A model generated the notes under the pieces. The model made no database searches, was not told where the DNA came from, and saw only the letters and a program-made list of their open reading frames with translations. From Rhizobium sp. BK313 (GTDB lineage Bacteria; Pseudomonadota; Alphaproteobacteria; Rhizobiales; Rhizobiaceae), in assembly GCF_014193655.1 (NCBI RefSeq), contig NZ_JACHZQ010000005.1, positions 310,001 to 374,000 on the forward strand: 64,000 nucleotides of DNA, in the 5' to 3' direction. The translations under genes were made by a program, and so were the position numbers. Positions 53,847 through 62,969 of this stretch are shown here, one piece after another; within the stretch, counting starts at the first letter, position 1, and the number at the start of each line of letters is the position of its first letter.

Positions 53847-54322
53847 CGGCCGCCGCCCCCTATATGCCGCGACGCGTCAGCAAGCGAGATGTCCGACTTG
53901 ATCTCGCGCGTCGACATCGATGTCATTGTATGTCGCACGCCGGGCAGCCGGTTCAGTTCCTGGCGCAACAGTCGGTCAAGCGCGGCCATGTCGGCGGCGA
54001 GTATGTGCAGGAGATAGTCGGCCTCCCCGGTCGTCGCGTGGCAGCGCCAGATCAGCGGATGGCGACGCACCGCCGCCTCGAACGATTCGAAGAGCTCGAC
54101 ATCGATCGACACCTGCACGAAGGCTTCCAGACCGAAGCCGAGCTGCGCCGGATCGAGGATCGTCCGGTAACCTCTGATCACACCGGCGTCTTCCAGCGCC
54201 TTAACGCGCTTCCAGCACGGCGTCTTGCTGAGACCGACGAGATCGGCAAGCGCGGCAAAGGAGATGCGCGCGTCGGCCTCCAGGGCGGCGACAATCTTGT
54301 GGTCGAGCGCGTCCAAGTCCAT
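53843..54322 (-). CDS. Lrp/AsnC-family transcriptional regulator (probable KynR-like)
   Basis: From the ATG at 54322 (GGAGAG upstream) the protein has 159 residues. The N-terminal helix-turn-helix reads MDLDALDHKIVAALEADARI then FAALADLVGLSKTPCWKRVKALEDAGVI; the C-terminal RAM domain follows (GFGLEAFVQVSIDVE, CHATTGEADYLLHILAAD). It is divergent from a tryptophan-dioxygenase-like gene, the arrangement of KynR with kyn genes in other proteobacteria. Its stop overlaps the end of the TetR gene by four bases. A start at 54334 is possible but too close to its ribosome site. Confidence 0.9.
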   Translation of the reverse strand: MDLDALDHKIVAALEADARISFAALADLVGLSKTPCWKRVKALEDAGVIRGYRTILDPAQLGFGLEAFVQVSIDVELFESFEAAVRRHPLIWRCHATTGEADYLLHILAADMAALDRLLRQELNRLPGVRHTMTSMSTREIKSDISLADASRHIGGGGR

Positions 54323-54470
54323 CGTTCTCTCCATTGCCCTCTTTGAAGCCGATCGTGCTCCCGATTCTCGATTTTGGATGACAATTAGGAACAATGTTCA
54401 AGCGGAAATTTCGTATCCTTGCAGCAGGCAAACATGCTTTGCGGCCAAAGGCCGGATAAAGGGAACGAAA

Positions 54471-55223
54471 ATGCATAAAGAAGAGTACTACGCGCGCATC
54501 GAGGCGCCTGATATGCGCGACTACGGCGTTTACCTGCAATGTGACAAGCTGCTCGCCTGCCAGAAGCCATTGGGCGAGATGGTCAACGGCGACGAACTGC
54601 AATTCCAGATCGTCCATCAGGTTGAAGAGCTCTGGATGAAGCTCATCGCTTATACGCTGGTCGATGTGATCGCCTTTATCGAAGAGAGCAATACACATCG
54701 CGTCGTGACGCTGATGGGGCGCGTGCATCGGCTGATGCGGATGATGACGGCGCAGCTCGACCTGCTCGAAACCATGTCGCCCAAGGAATATCAGCAGATC
54801 CGCCTGCAGCTCGGCAATGGCAGCGGCCAGGAATCACCCGGCTTCAAGTTCCTGCTGCGTATGCCGCCGGATCTTTGGCGGGCCTTCAAGGCTCACTACC
54901 TCGACGCAGAGGGACTGACGGTCGAGGATGTCTATGACGGCAAATACGATCACGGCGACAGCTATGTCGTTGCTGAGGCCTTGGTGGAGTTCGACGAACT
55001 CTTCCAGAAATTCCGCGCCAACCATATCTATCTGATCCAGCGATCGATCGGGCTCGGCTCGAAATCCCTCAAGGGCCGGCCGGTCGACCTGCTGCAATCT
55101 GGCGCCCGCCATCGTTTCTTTCCCGATCTCTGGGATATCCGCGCAGACATGACCGACCGCTGGGGCAGCCAATATGGCGTGGTGCGCGATTCCATTTCCA
55201 AACACGACGACGCCGCGGAATAG
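54471..55223 (+). CDS. Tryptophan 2,3-dioxygenase superfamily protein (divergent)
   Basis: The 250-residue protein shows the heme dioxygenase pattern: LQFQIVHQVEELWMKLI with distal His49, QLGNGSGQESPGFKFLLRM near 115, and a proximal heme His candidate at 185 in RANHIYLIQRSIG. After that, true tryptophan dioxygenases have GTGGSSG, a loop that holds the substrate; here the sequence is GSKSLKG. The end FFPDLWDIRADMTDRWG is again conserved. It is probably still a heme enzyme on an indole-type substrate, but tryptophan is not certain. GGGAACG lies ahead of the ATG. It is divergent from the Lrp-type gene, and no other kynurenine gene adjoins. Confidence 0.75.
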   Translation: MHKEEYYARIEAPDMRDYGVYLQCDKLLACQKPLGEMVNGDELQFQIVHQVEELWMKLIAYTLVDVIAFIEESNTHRVVTLMGRVHRLMRMMTAQLDLLETMSPKEYQQIRLQLGNGSGQESPGFKFLLRMPPDLWRAFKAHYLDAEGLTVEDVYDGKYDHGDSYVVAEALVEFDELFQKFRANHIYLIQRSIGLGSKSLKGRPVDLLQSGARHRFFPDLWDIRADMTDRWGSQYGVVRDSISKHDDAAE

Positions 55224-55243
55224 AATTCGCGGGCCCCTCCAGA

Positions 55244-55699
55244 TCAGCCGTCGCGCTGCATCGTGCGACGGAACGCTTTCAGTGTCTCGGCGCTGACATG
55301 GTGTTCGATACCCTCGGCGTCGATCCGCGCCGTTTCAGCGCTGACGCCAAGCCAGCGTAGGAACGCTTCGACCGTCTGGTGACGAGCGCGGATGTCTTGG
55401 GCGATCTTGTTGCCTGCATCCGTCAGGAAAACCCCGCGATAAGGCCGCCGCGACACGAGCCCGTCGTCGCAGAGCCGCGCCAGCATCTTGGCGACGGTCG
55501 GCTGCGACACGCCGAGCCTTGCGGCGATATCCACCTGCCGCGCCTCATTGCCGTCATCGATGAGATCAGCGATCAGCTCGACATAATCCTCCACCAGAGC
55601 ACCACGGGTGGCTTCTCGTGTATGCCGAAAACCTTCCGAATGCGTCTCGGCATCCGGCAGCGGTTCATCTCGATGGATCGAGGGTCTTCTTTTTGGCAA
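55244..55699 (-). CDS. mntR: Manganese-responsive DtxR-family regulator MntR
   Basis: The 151-residue protein has a winged helix (DIAARLGVSQPTVAKMLARLCDDGLV, here ARLGVSQPTVAKMLARL) and the metal-sensing helices with ETARIDAEGIEHHVSAETL near 125. The EGIEHH motif and the divergent mntH point to manganese rather than iron. It has a long polar N-terminus before the DNA-binding part. It would repress mntH when manganese is plentiful. Confidence 0.92.
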   Translation of the reverse strand: MPKRRPSIHRDEPLPDAETHSEGFRHTREATRGALVEDYVELIADLIDDGNEARQVDIAARLGVSQPTVAKMLARLCDDGLVSRRPYRGVFLTDAGNKIAQDIRARHQTVEAFLRWLGVSAETARIDAEGIEHHVSAETLKAFRRTMQRDG

Positions 55700-55819
55700 T
55701 GCGTTCGATTCCCTAAAGGCGCGGATAAACTGACTTTTATCTTTATAGCACCGGCTTCAATCTTGAAAGCGGATGATGATTTTCATGGCAACGCTGTCAT
55801 CGCCATCACAACGCCGCAA

Positions 55820-55832
55820 CTATAAAATATAG
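55820..55832. promoter_or_regulatory. AT-rich inverted repeat in the mntR-mntH gap
   Basis: CTATA-AAA-TATAG is a perfect 13-base dyad 69 bases upstream of mntH, within the 202-base divergent promoter region. It is a candidate MntR site or -10 region. It does not closely match the known enterobacterial MntR box, so the call is tentative. Confidence 0.35.
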
Positions 55833-55901
55833 CCTATTGCATAATGTTGATATCCATCATATCTCTTTACCCATATCGTAATTCATCTCTCGGAGCCCCG
55901 G

Positions 55902-57257
55902 ATGACGCAGATTCAGGAAGCAGCCGCACCGCGTGCATGGAAATTTGCCCGGCCGGATGAGGATGCGCGGCCGAGTCTTCCGGAAGTCCACGCCACGGTT
56001 CATGTTCCGCATGCCGGCACCTGGTTCCGGCGGCTGATCGCCTTTCTCGGGCCAGGCTATATGGTCTCCGTTGGCTATATGGACCCCGGCAACTGGGCGA
56101 CCGATCTCGCCGGCGGTGCGCAATTCGGCTATACGCTACTAGCTGTCATCATGCTGTCGAACCTGATGGCGATCCTGCTGCAGGCGCTTGCTGCCCGGCT
56201 CGGCATCGTTACAGGCCGGGATCTGGCGCAGGCCTGTCGCGACCATTATTCCAGGCCGGTCAATCTGGCCCTGTGGTTTGCCTGCGAGCTCGCCATTATC
56301 GCCTGCGATCTCGCCGAGGTCATCGGTACGGCGATTGCGTTGCAATTGCTCTTTGGCATCCCGTTGATCGGCGGCGCGCTGATCACCGCACTTGACGCCT
56401 TCCTGCTGCTGCTCCTGATGAACAAGGGCTTCCGCTTCCTTGAAGCCTTCGTCATCGCGCTCCTGATCGTCATCGCCACCTGTTTCGCTATCCAGATCGC
56501 TGCCGCAGCTCCTCCGGTCGCCGCCATCCTCAACGGTTTCATCCCGTCGCCCGAGATCGTTACCAATCATGAGATGCTCTACATCGCCATGGGCATCATC
56601 GGCGCGACCGTCATGCCGCATAACCTCTACCTTCATTCATCGATCGTGCAGACCCGCGCCTATAAGCGCACCGACGAGGGCCGCCGCGATGCGATAAAAT
56701 GGGCGACGACCGACAGCACGATTGCCTTAATGTTGGCGCTTTTCGTCAACGCGTCGATCCTGATCGTCGCAGCCGTGGCCTTCCACAACAGCGGCCACGC
56801 CGATGTCGCAGAAATCGGCCAAGCCTTCGAATTGCTTTCGCCACTGCTCGGCCTCGGTATCGCCTCGACGCTGTTTGCCGTGGCGCTGCTTGCCTCCGGC
56901 CTCAATTCCACCGTGACGGCGACGCTCGCCGGCCAGATCGTCATGGAGGGTTTTCTCCGCCTGCGCATTCCACACTGGGCAAGGCGGCTTCTGACGCGTG
57001 GCCTCGCAATTATTCCGGTTGTTTTTGTTACTGCATTTTATGGTGAAAAAGGTACTGCGGATTTGCTCGTTCTGAGCCAGGTCATCCTGTCCATGCAACT
57101 GCCCTTCGCGGTCATCCCGCTGGTCCAATTCGTCACGGATCGCAGGAAAATGGGCAGATTCGTCATTCCGAGGAGCGTTGCCGTCCTCTCCTGGCTGGTC
57201 GCGGGGATCATTCTGGCACTGAATTTCAAGCTGCTTTACGACACCATCTTCGGTTGA
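55902..57257 (+). CDS. mntH: Nramp-family manganese/proton symporter MntH
   Basis: The 451-residue transporter has the Nramp metal-site motif GYMDPGNWATDLAGG in TM1, and ATVMPHNLYLHSSIVQTR in TM6, the two hallmarks of the family. Eleven helices are visible and the N-terminus is cytoplasmic. It imports manganese, sometimes iron, with protons. GGAGCCCCGG lies before the ATG. It is divergent from mntR. Confidence 0.96.
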   Translation: MTQIQEAAAPRAWKFARPDEDARPSLPEVHATVHVPHAGTWFRRLIAFLGPGYMVSVGYMDPGNWATDLAGGAQFGYTLLAVIMLSNLMAILLQALAARLGIVTGRDLAQACRDHYSRPVNLALWFACELAIIACDLAEVIGTAIALQLLFGIPLIGGALITALDAFLLLLLMNKGFRFLEAFVIALLIVIATCFAIQIAAAAPPVAAILNGFIPSPEIVTNHEMLYIAMGIIGATVMPHNLYLHSSIVQTRAYKRTDEGRRDAIKWATTDSTIALMLALFVNASILIVAAVAFHNSGHADVAEIGQAFELLSPLLGLGIASTLFAVALLASGLNSTVTATLAGQIVMEGFLRLRIPHWARRLLTRGLAIIPVVFVTAFYGEKGTADLLVLSQVILSMQLPFAVIPLVQFVTDRRKMGRFVIPRSVAVLSWLVAGIILALNFKLLYDTIFG

Positions 57258-57389
57258 CGAATCGCTCGTAAAGCGCGAATCTGCACGCGCGGAAGATCAC
57301 GGTAATTAACAGATCTGTAATATTTGCCCCGATTTTGCCATGATTTGCCCTAGTTTGGGCCCACCGCAGTCTGCAGGGTTCCTCAATTC

Positions 57390-59204
57390 ATGGCCGAAAG
57401 TCCATTGCGCGTCCAATTTCCTGCAGAGGCTGCGATTCAGGCGCGGCCGCATCACGAATTTCATATTCCCTTTCTGCCTCGTTCTGCTCATCTTCGTCAT
57501 CTGATCGCCATCGGCCTCGCCGGCACCGCCTCCTTCGGCCTACTCGCCACCATTCTCTATCCGCTCCTTGCCCGCCACACGATCGAGCAGGCCGTGCCGA
57601 TGCACTCAGCCCAGCTCATCCGCTCACAGCCAGCGTTGCCCAAGGCTAACCGGCTTGCCACGAAACAGCGTTTTGACGGCGCCCGCTTTGCGCAGGTGGC
57701 GGAAAAGACCTCGAGCGGCGAAACCCGCATCTTCACCTATCATCGCACGACGCTGGTCTTCAAACCCGAGGATACCGAGCCTTCCGGCGGCGATGCCACG
57801 GCCATCAATGCGGCCTATGACGGCGATGCGCAGTCGGAGGCCGCTCTGTTCTCGCCGCCGTCGCTCGCAGATATTCGCCAGGGCATTTATCCGCACGCCA
57901 ATCGCTATGACGCAGTCCGGCGTTCGCGCTTCCCCGTCCGCGGCGTGCCATTGAATGTCAGCGTGTCGAAAGCGACCACGGGCGAGCCCGGCCGCGAGTT
58001 CAAGAGGCTGGTTTCCATGCCAAAGGACCGGCAGGACCTGCAGGATATTCTCGCCTCTGCCGGACTCGACGAAGACGCCGGCGACGAGCTGCAGCGGGCC
58101 TTGGAAACCGATACGGTTTCGCCCGGCGACAGCCTGGAACTGCTGCTGGAGAAAAAGACCGCGGACGCGCAGCCGAAACTGATCATGGCGCGCCTCAGCG
58201 GCGGGAAAACACCGGAGCGCATCGTCGCTCGCGACGATGCCGACGGCTTCGTGCCGCTCACCGACGACCGGCTGTTTGCGACGCTCTACAGCGAGAGCCA
58301 GGCCGACGCGCCGTCCTCCACGGAAGTGGCCGCCGTCGACCTCAAAGGCATCGACAGCGCCGATCAATCGACGATCAGCGCCAAACTCGAAAAAGCCGGT
58401 CTTTCCGACGAAAGCGCCGCCCAGCTCATCAAGCTTGCCAAGGCCAACGGCGTTTCATTGACCGGCGCCGACGATGCGCCCGACAGCGTCGATCTGCTGT
58501 TCCGCAAGGCAGATAACGGTAAAAGCGAACTGATGTTCATCGAATTCCACACCGATGGGGACACGCATCGCTTTTATCTGCACAAAGAGGGCGGTGAAGG
58601 CCCTTCGGAATTCTATGACGAGGGCGGCCACTCCGTCGCCAAGGTGTTGACTCACCGTCCCGTACCGAACGGCAAGCTCGGCGACGGGTTCGCCTGGCGC
58701 ATCCATCCGATCCTCGGCGTTCGGAAATTCCATAACGGCGTCGATTTCCGCGCGCCGATGGGCAGCCCCATCATGGCTGCGGGCGATGGCATCGTCGAAA
58801 AGATTTCCTGGGAAACGGGCTACGGCAAATATGTCCGCATTCGCCATGACGGCGGCTACGAGACCACCTATGCCCATATTTCCTCGACGCCATCGGACTT
58901 GCACGTCGGTGAGCGCGTTACCCAGGGCCAGGTCATCGCCTATGTCGGTTCCACCGGCTATTCCACCGGTCCGCATCTCTATTACGAACTGCGCGTCAAC
59001 GGCCGCTACGAGAACCCGCTGACCGCTCAGTTGCCGGCGGGCACCAACCTCACCGGCAAATCGCTGGACAGCCTGCGCTCACAAGTCAGCCACGTCGACA
59101 ACATCATGAGCTATCTCGACGTACCGCCGCAAGGAGAGGCCCACCCCTTCTCCGCTTTCGACCAAGGACCCGAGCGAGGCCCGGGCCGCTTCGGCGGACC
59201 GTGA
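57390..59204 (+). CDS. M23-family (LytM-type) peptidase with an altered metal site
   Basis: The 604-residue protein has an N-terminal cytoplasmic stretch, one membrane span at about residues 35-58 (LRHLIAIGLAGTASFGLLA), a long periplasmic region with SLELLLEKKTADAQPKL and a repeat of it at LIKLAKANGVSLTGADDAPDSVDLLF (LysM/SH3-like, uncertain), and a C-terminal LytM domain from about 425. Metal/catalytic residues are His448 and Asp452 (HNGVDF), and His496 (YAHIS). The last motif, normally HxH, is His529-Leu-Tyr531 (GPHLYYELRVNG), so one zinc ligand is replaced. It may be a degenerate LytM protein that activates other enzymes or still cut peptidoglycan with a changed site. GGGTTCC lies upstream. 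Confidence 0.88.
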   Translation: MAESPLRVQFPAEAAIQARPHHEFHIPFLPRSAHLRHLIAIGLAGTASFGLLATILYPLLARHTIEQAVPMHSAQLIRSQPALPKANRLATKQRFDGARFAQVAEKTSSGETRIFTYHRTTLVFKPEDTEPSGGDATAINAAYDGDAQSEAALFSPPSLADIRQGIYPHANRYDAVRRSRFPVRGVPLNVSVSKATTGEPGREFKRLVSMPKDRQDLQDILASAGLDEDAGDELQRALETDTVSPGDSLELLLEKKTADAQPKLIMARLSGGKTPERIVARDDADGFVPLTDDRLFATLYSESQADAPSSTEVAAVDLKGIDSADQSTISAKLEKAGLSDESAAQLIKLAKANGVSLTGADDAPDSVDLLFRKADNGKSELMFIEFHTDGDTHRFYLHKEGGEGPSEFYDEGGHSVAKVLTHRPVPNGKLGDGFAWRIHPILGVRKFHNGVDFRAPMGSPIMAAGDGIVEKISWETGYGKYVRIRHDGGYETTYAHISSTPSDLHVGERVTQGQVIAYVGSTGYSTGPHLYYELRVNGRYENPLTAQLPAGTNLTGKSLDSLRSQVSHVDNIMSYLDVPPQGEAHPFSAFDQGPERGPGRFGGP

Positions 59205-59392
59205 TCAACAGTCGTTATGTTCTAGCCGCGTAAATGTGCCGGACTGTCTTTACACGTTCGGCTGCTGAGGTATTGAATGGCGATCGCCAATAAGGCTTGA
59301 CAAAGCCAAGTTGCCTGTATTTTACTCAAGCCTGCGGATTAGGCAGAACTTATCTGCAATCACATGACTTTGATAGTCGCCGGGCAGTTTTG

Positions 59393-59446
59393 CCCCATGA
59401 CGCCCCATCGCCGATGGGACCAGCGTCGTGGGGTTTTTCGTTTTTT
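59393..59446 (+). terminator. Leader terminator of the amiC-amiR operon (probable AmiR/ANTAR target)
   Basis: An outer stem CCCCATGACGC (59393-59403) with GCGTCGTGGGG (59423-59433), 11 pairs with one G-T, encloses an inner hairpin CCCATC-GCC-GATGGG (59404-59418). TTTTTCGTTTTTT follows (59434-59446), only 10 bases before the amiC start. A competing hairpin GGGCA-GTTT-TGCCC (59382-59395) uses the first three C of the terminator arm, so the two folds exclude each other. A terminator placed ahead of a gene for an ANTAR antiterminator is the standard ami/nas leader design. Confidence 0.82.
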
Positions 59447-59455
59447 GGCTGAGAG

Positions 59456-60592
59456 ATGAACGACGCGCTGAAGATCGGTATCCTCTTTTCGACCACCGGG
59501 CCTTATGGCTCCATGGGCCGCGATGCGCGCGCCGGCGCGGAATTCGCCATCGAGGAGTTCGCGGCCGGCGGTGGGCGGCCAATCGAGCCGGTCTTTGTCG
59601 ATCCGCACGCGGATATCGCAGCCTATCTCGAAGGCGCAAAACATATGCTGCGCAATACGGGCTGCCGCCACATTATCGGTACGATCACCTCGGCGGCACG
59701 CAAGGAAGTCATTCCGCTCGTTGAAAAGCATGACGGCCTTCTCTGGTATATGTGCCCCTATGAGGGCTTCGAGGCCAACGAGAATGTCATCTATGTCGGC
59801 GGCTGCCCCAACCAGCATCTGCTGCCGCTCTTCGAGCACCTGATCCCGCGCTTCGGCAAGCGGCCCTATCTCGTCGGCGCCAACTATGTCTGGGGCTGGG
59901 AGATGAACCGGCTTGCCCGTGAACTCATCACCAATGCCGGCGGCGAAGTACTCGGCGAACGCTACCTGCCGCTCGAGGAAACCGCCGTCGAACGCATCGT
60001 CGCCGATATCGAGAACCGCCGTCCGAGCTTCATCCTCAACAATCTCATCGGCCCGTCGAGCTATGCTTTCCTGGAAGCGATCAAGACACTCGGCGACCGC
60101 GATCCCACCTTCCGGCCGGAAAACTGCCCTGTCGTGAGCTGCGACCTGATGGAATGCGAGCTGGAAGACATCGCGGCCGGCGCGGCCGTCGGCCAGCTCT
60201 GCGCCGCCTCCTATTTCGACACGATCGGCACATCAGACAATCTCGCTTTCAAGGCGCGCCTGGCGAAGCACTATGGCGCGGACCGCCGCGTCTCCAGCGT
60301 CTTCGCCGGCGCCTATACCGCCGTCAAACTCTGCATCGAGGCTATCCTGGCCGCCGGCAGCGATGAGCCGCAGGCGGTGCGCCGCCAGCTTCACGCCGCG
60401 TCCTGGCCGACGCTGCTCGGACCGCTGGCGATCGATCCCGAGACCAACCACGCCGCCCTTCCCTTCCATCTCGGCCGCATCAACAGCGAAAACGGCTTCG
60501 ACGTCATCGCCTCGCGCCCCGCGCTCGCCGCCGATCCCTATCTTACCGGCCGCCGTGTTCTAAAGTCGCCGAAGCTCAGGGTGGTGTCATGA
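59456..60592 (+). CDS. amiC: AmiC-type amide-sensor/negative regulator (periplasmic-binding-protein fold)
   Basis: This 378-residue protein begins directly with NDALKIGILFSTTGPYGSMGRDARAGAEFAIEEF (ALKIGILFSTTGPYGSMG) and has no signal peptide, so it stays in the cytoplasm like AmiC. VFVDPHADIAAYLEGAKHML, LLWYMCPYEGFEANENVIYVGG and GANYVWGWEMNRLARELI are close to AmiC/UrtA-type proteins. AmiC holds AmiR inactive until it binds its ligand. Its stop overlaps the amiR start by four bases (60589-60592). Confidence 0.9.
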   Translation: MNDALKIGILFSTTGPYGSMGRDARAGAEFAIEEFAAGGGRPIEPVFVDPHADIAAYLEGAKHMLRNTGCRHIIGTITSAARKEVIPLVEKHDGLLWYMCPYEGFEANENVIYVGGCPNQHLLPLFEHLIPRFGKRPYLVGANYVWGWEMNRLARELITNAGGEVLGERYLPLEETAVERIVADIENRRPSFILNNLIGPSSYAFLEAIKTLGDRDPTFRPENCPVVSCDLMECELEDIAAGAAVGQLCAASYFDTIGTSDNLAFKARLAKHYGADRRVSSVFAGAYTAVKLCIEAILAAGSDEPQAVRRQLHAASWPTLLGPLAIDPETNHAALPFHLGRINSENGFDVIASRPALAADPYLTGRRVLKSPKLRVVS

Positions 60593-61170
60593 AAAACACG
60601 CCGAACTTCACCGGCTGGCACGTCGCGATCCTGCACCGGGAAGACAGCAATACCGAACGCCTGACCCGTCAGCTGAAGCTGCTCGGCCTGCGCACGTCCC
60701 TGCGTTGGGAGCCGATCGGCGCGCATGAACTGCCTGACATGGTCATCGTCGACGCCGACCAGGGCTGGGACGATCTTCTCCCCTGGAGTGGCGGCAATCC
60801 GCCGCTTCCGGTCGTCGCCCTGCTCGGCTCCGAAGCGCCGGGCCGCATCGCCTGGGCCCTGGAGCAGGGAGCGGGCGCGATCATCGCCAAGCCAGTCGCC
60901 ACCTCTGCCGTCTATCCCGCTCTCGTGATGGCCGTGTCGATTCATGAGGAGCGCAGGGCCATTGCCGAAAAGCTGCAATATCTGGAAGAGCGTGTGCGGC
61001 TGCGCCCTCTCGTCCATGCCGCCGTCCAAAAGCTGATGGCAGCGCATGATGTCGATGAGGAACGCGCCTACGCCATTCTGCGCAATTGCGCCATGCGCCG
61101 ACGCCTGCCGATGGAGCAGCTTTCCGCTTTCATTGTCGGCGGTGCCGAACCCTTGCCGGAGGCAAGCTGA
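60589..61170 (+). CDS. amiR: AmiR-type ANTAR transcription antiterminator
   Basis: The 193-residue protein has a degenerate receiver domain (VAILHREDSNTERLTRQLKLLG, MVIVDADQGW) lacking the full phosphorylation set, a coiled coil (EERRAIAEKLQYLEERVRLR), and a C-terminal ANTAR RNA-binding domain (LVHAAVQKLMAAHDVDEERAYAILRNCAMRRRL, split as AAVQKLMAAHDVDEERAYAI). ANTAR proteins bind paired RNA loops and prevent leader termination. It starts inside the end of amiC and ends at TGATG with the permease gene. Confidence 0.9.
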   Translation: MKNTPNFTGWHVAILHREDSNTERLTRQLKLLGLRTSLRWEPIGAHELPDMVIVDADQGWDDLLPWSGGNPPLPVVALLGSEAPGRIAWALEQGAGAIIAKPVATSAVYPALVMAVSIHEERRAIAEKLQYLEERVRLRPLVHAAVQKLMAAHDVDEERAYAILRNCAMRRRLPMEQLSAFIVGGAEPLPEAS

Positions 61171-62018
61171 TGCATGTGATCAAGGCTATGCTGCGTCAGC
61201 CTGCGGCGCTGTTCGGGCTTGTCGTCGTCGTCCTTGTCGTGATCATGGCGATCGCCGCGCCCTGGATCGCTCCCTTCAGCCCCGATGACCAGATGTTCGA
61301 CGGCCTGTCGATCGAGGGCGCGCCGCTGCCGCCGGATGGCCATTTCCTGCTCGGCACAGATACGCTCGGCCGCGACCTATTCTCCCGACTTCTCTTCGGC
61401 GCCCGGACATCCTTGGTCATCGGCCTTGTCGCCAACGGCGTCGCCGTGGCGATCGGCCTTTTCGTCGGCATCGTCGCCGGCTATCTGCGCGGCACCATCG
61501 GCAATCTGATGATGCGCTTCACCGACCTGATGATGGCTTTCCCGGCGTTGCTGCTCGCCATCGTGCTGGCCGCCCTGCTGAAACCGAGCCTGTGGATCGT
61601 TGCCATGGTGATCGCGCTGGTCAACTGGGTACAGGTCGCCCGCATCGTCTATACCGAGACGCGCGGCCTGGTGGAGCGCGACTTCATCATGGCGGAACGC
61701 TCGCTCGGCGCCGGCCATTTCCGAATCCTCGTCCGGCATATCCTGCCGCATCTCATGCCGACGGCGATCGTCTGGGGCACGCTCGGCATCGCCACCACCG
61801 TGCTGCTCGAAGCAACCCTGTCCTTTCTCGGCATCGGCGTACAGCCACCGCAACCGTCCTGGGGCAATATCATCTTCGAAAGCCAAAGCTATTTCCAGGA
61901 TGCGCCCTGGCTCGTCTTCATTCCCGGTGCGGTCATTCTATTGACGGCGCTCTCCTTCAATCTCGTCGGGGATGCCCTGCGCGACATTCTCGACCCGACA
62001 CAGCGGGGGAAAGGCTGA
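61170..62018 (+). CDS. ABC transporter permease (DppC/OppC type), ami-type operon
   Basis: From the ATG at 61170 (GGAGG upstream, overlapping the amiR stop) the protein has 282 residues: first helix LFGLVVVVLVVIMAIAAPWIAPFSP, LLGTDTLGRDLFSRLLFGAR, and the coupling loop MAERSLGAGHFRILVRHILPHLMP. An ATG at 61086 would lie within amiR and is rejected. With its partner it imports the compound sensed by AmiC, by inference. Confidence 0.93.
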   Translation: MHVIKAMLRQPAALFGLVVVVLVVIMAIAAPWIAPFSPDDQMFDGLSIEGAPLPPDGHFLLGTDTLGRDLFSRLLFGARTSLVIGLVANGVAVAIGLFVGIVAGYLRGTIGNLMMRFTDLMMAFPALLLAIVLAALLKPSLWIVAMVIALVNWVQVARIVYTETRGLVERDFIMAERSLGAGHFRILVRHILPHLMPTAIVWGTLGIATTVLLEATLSFLGIGVQPPQPSWGNIIFESQSYFQDAPWLVFIPGAVILLTALSFNLVGDALRDILDPTQRGKG

Positions 62019-62939
62019 ATGCTGTTCCTCATCCTGCATCGTCTGGTGCAGACCGTACTCATCCTCCTGGGCGTTGCGGCGATCACCTTCCTGTTGCTCT
62101 ATGCCCTACCGGCCGATCCCGCCGTATTGATCGCCGGCCGCAGTGCCACACCGCAAATGGTCGCCAGCATCCGCCACGAACTCGGCCTCGACCAACCGCT
62201 AATCATGCAGTTCCTCCATTATCTCGACGCGCTGCTGCATGGCGATCTCGGCCGCTCCTACACGCAGAAGACTGCCGTTCTGCCGTTGATCCAGGCGCGC
62301 CTGCCGGCGACGATCATCCTGATGGCAGCCGGAATCGTCGTGGAGGTCGTCCTCGGCCTCACCTTCGGCATCATCGCCGCCGTCAAGCGCGGCGGTCTCG
62401 TCGACCGTACGGTGATGATGCTTTCCTTCATCGGCGTCTCCTCGCCGCAGTTCGTGGTCGCCCTGCTGCTGCTTTACGTCTTCGCCGCCACGCTCGGCTG
62501 GTTCCCGATGTCGGGCTTCGGCACCGCGCGCCATGTCGTGCTGCCGGCATTGACGCTCGGCGTGCTCGGCGCCGGCTGGTATGCCCGCATGGTGCGCTCG
62601 GCGATGATCGACGTGTTGAACCATGATTATGTCCGGACCGCCCGCGCCAAGGGCCTGTCTTCGGCGCGCATCATCTTCCGCCATGTGCTGCCCAACGCCA
62701 TCCTACCGATCATCGCCATGATCGGAATCGATATCGGCCAGTTCATGAGCGGCGTGGTGGTGGTCGAGGCGGTCTATGGCTGGCCGGGCATCGGCCAGCT
62801 CGCCTGGCAGGCGATCCAGCAGGTGGACATCCCGATCATCATGGGGGTCACACTCACCTCGGCGCTCGCCATCGTCCTCGGCAATCTCGTCGCCGACTTC
62901 ATTGCCCCCTTCATCGACCCGCGCATCCGCGCGCAATAA
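62019..62939 (+). CDS. ABC transporter permease (DppB/OppB type), ami-type operon
   Basis: The 306-residue protein starts MLFLILHRLVQTVLILLGVA followed by YALPADPAVLIAG, and has YVRTARAKGLSSARIIFRHVLPNAILP around residue 205 and GVVVVEAVYGWPGIGQLAWQAI near 250, both usual in DppB proteins. It starts at the base after the upstream stop. Unlike the usual Dpp order, the C-type permease comes first here. Confidence 0.94.
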   Translation: MLFLILHRLVQTVLILLGVAAITFLLLYALPADPAVLIAGRSATPQMVASIRHELGLDQPLIMQFLHYLDALLHGDLGRSYTQKTAVLPLIQARLPATIILMAAGIVVEVVLGLTFGIIAAVKRGGLVDRTVMMLSFIGVSSPQFVVALLLLYVFAATLGWFPMSGFGTARHVVLPALTLGVLGAGWYARMVRSAMIDVLNHDYVRTARAKGLSSARIIFRHVLPNAILPIIAMIGIDIGQFMSGVVVVEAVYGWPGIGQLAWQAIQQVDIPIIMGVTLTSALAIVLGNLVADFIAPFIDPRIRAQ

Positions 62940-62969
62940 CCAAGCAAAACCAACAGAGGAGTTCTTTTG

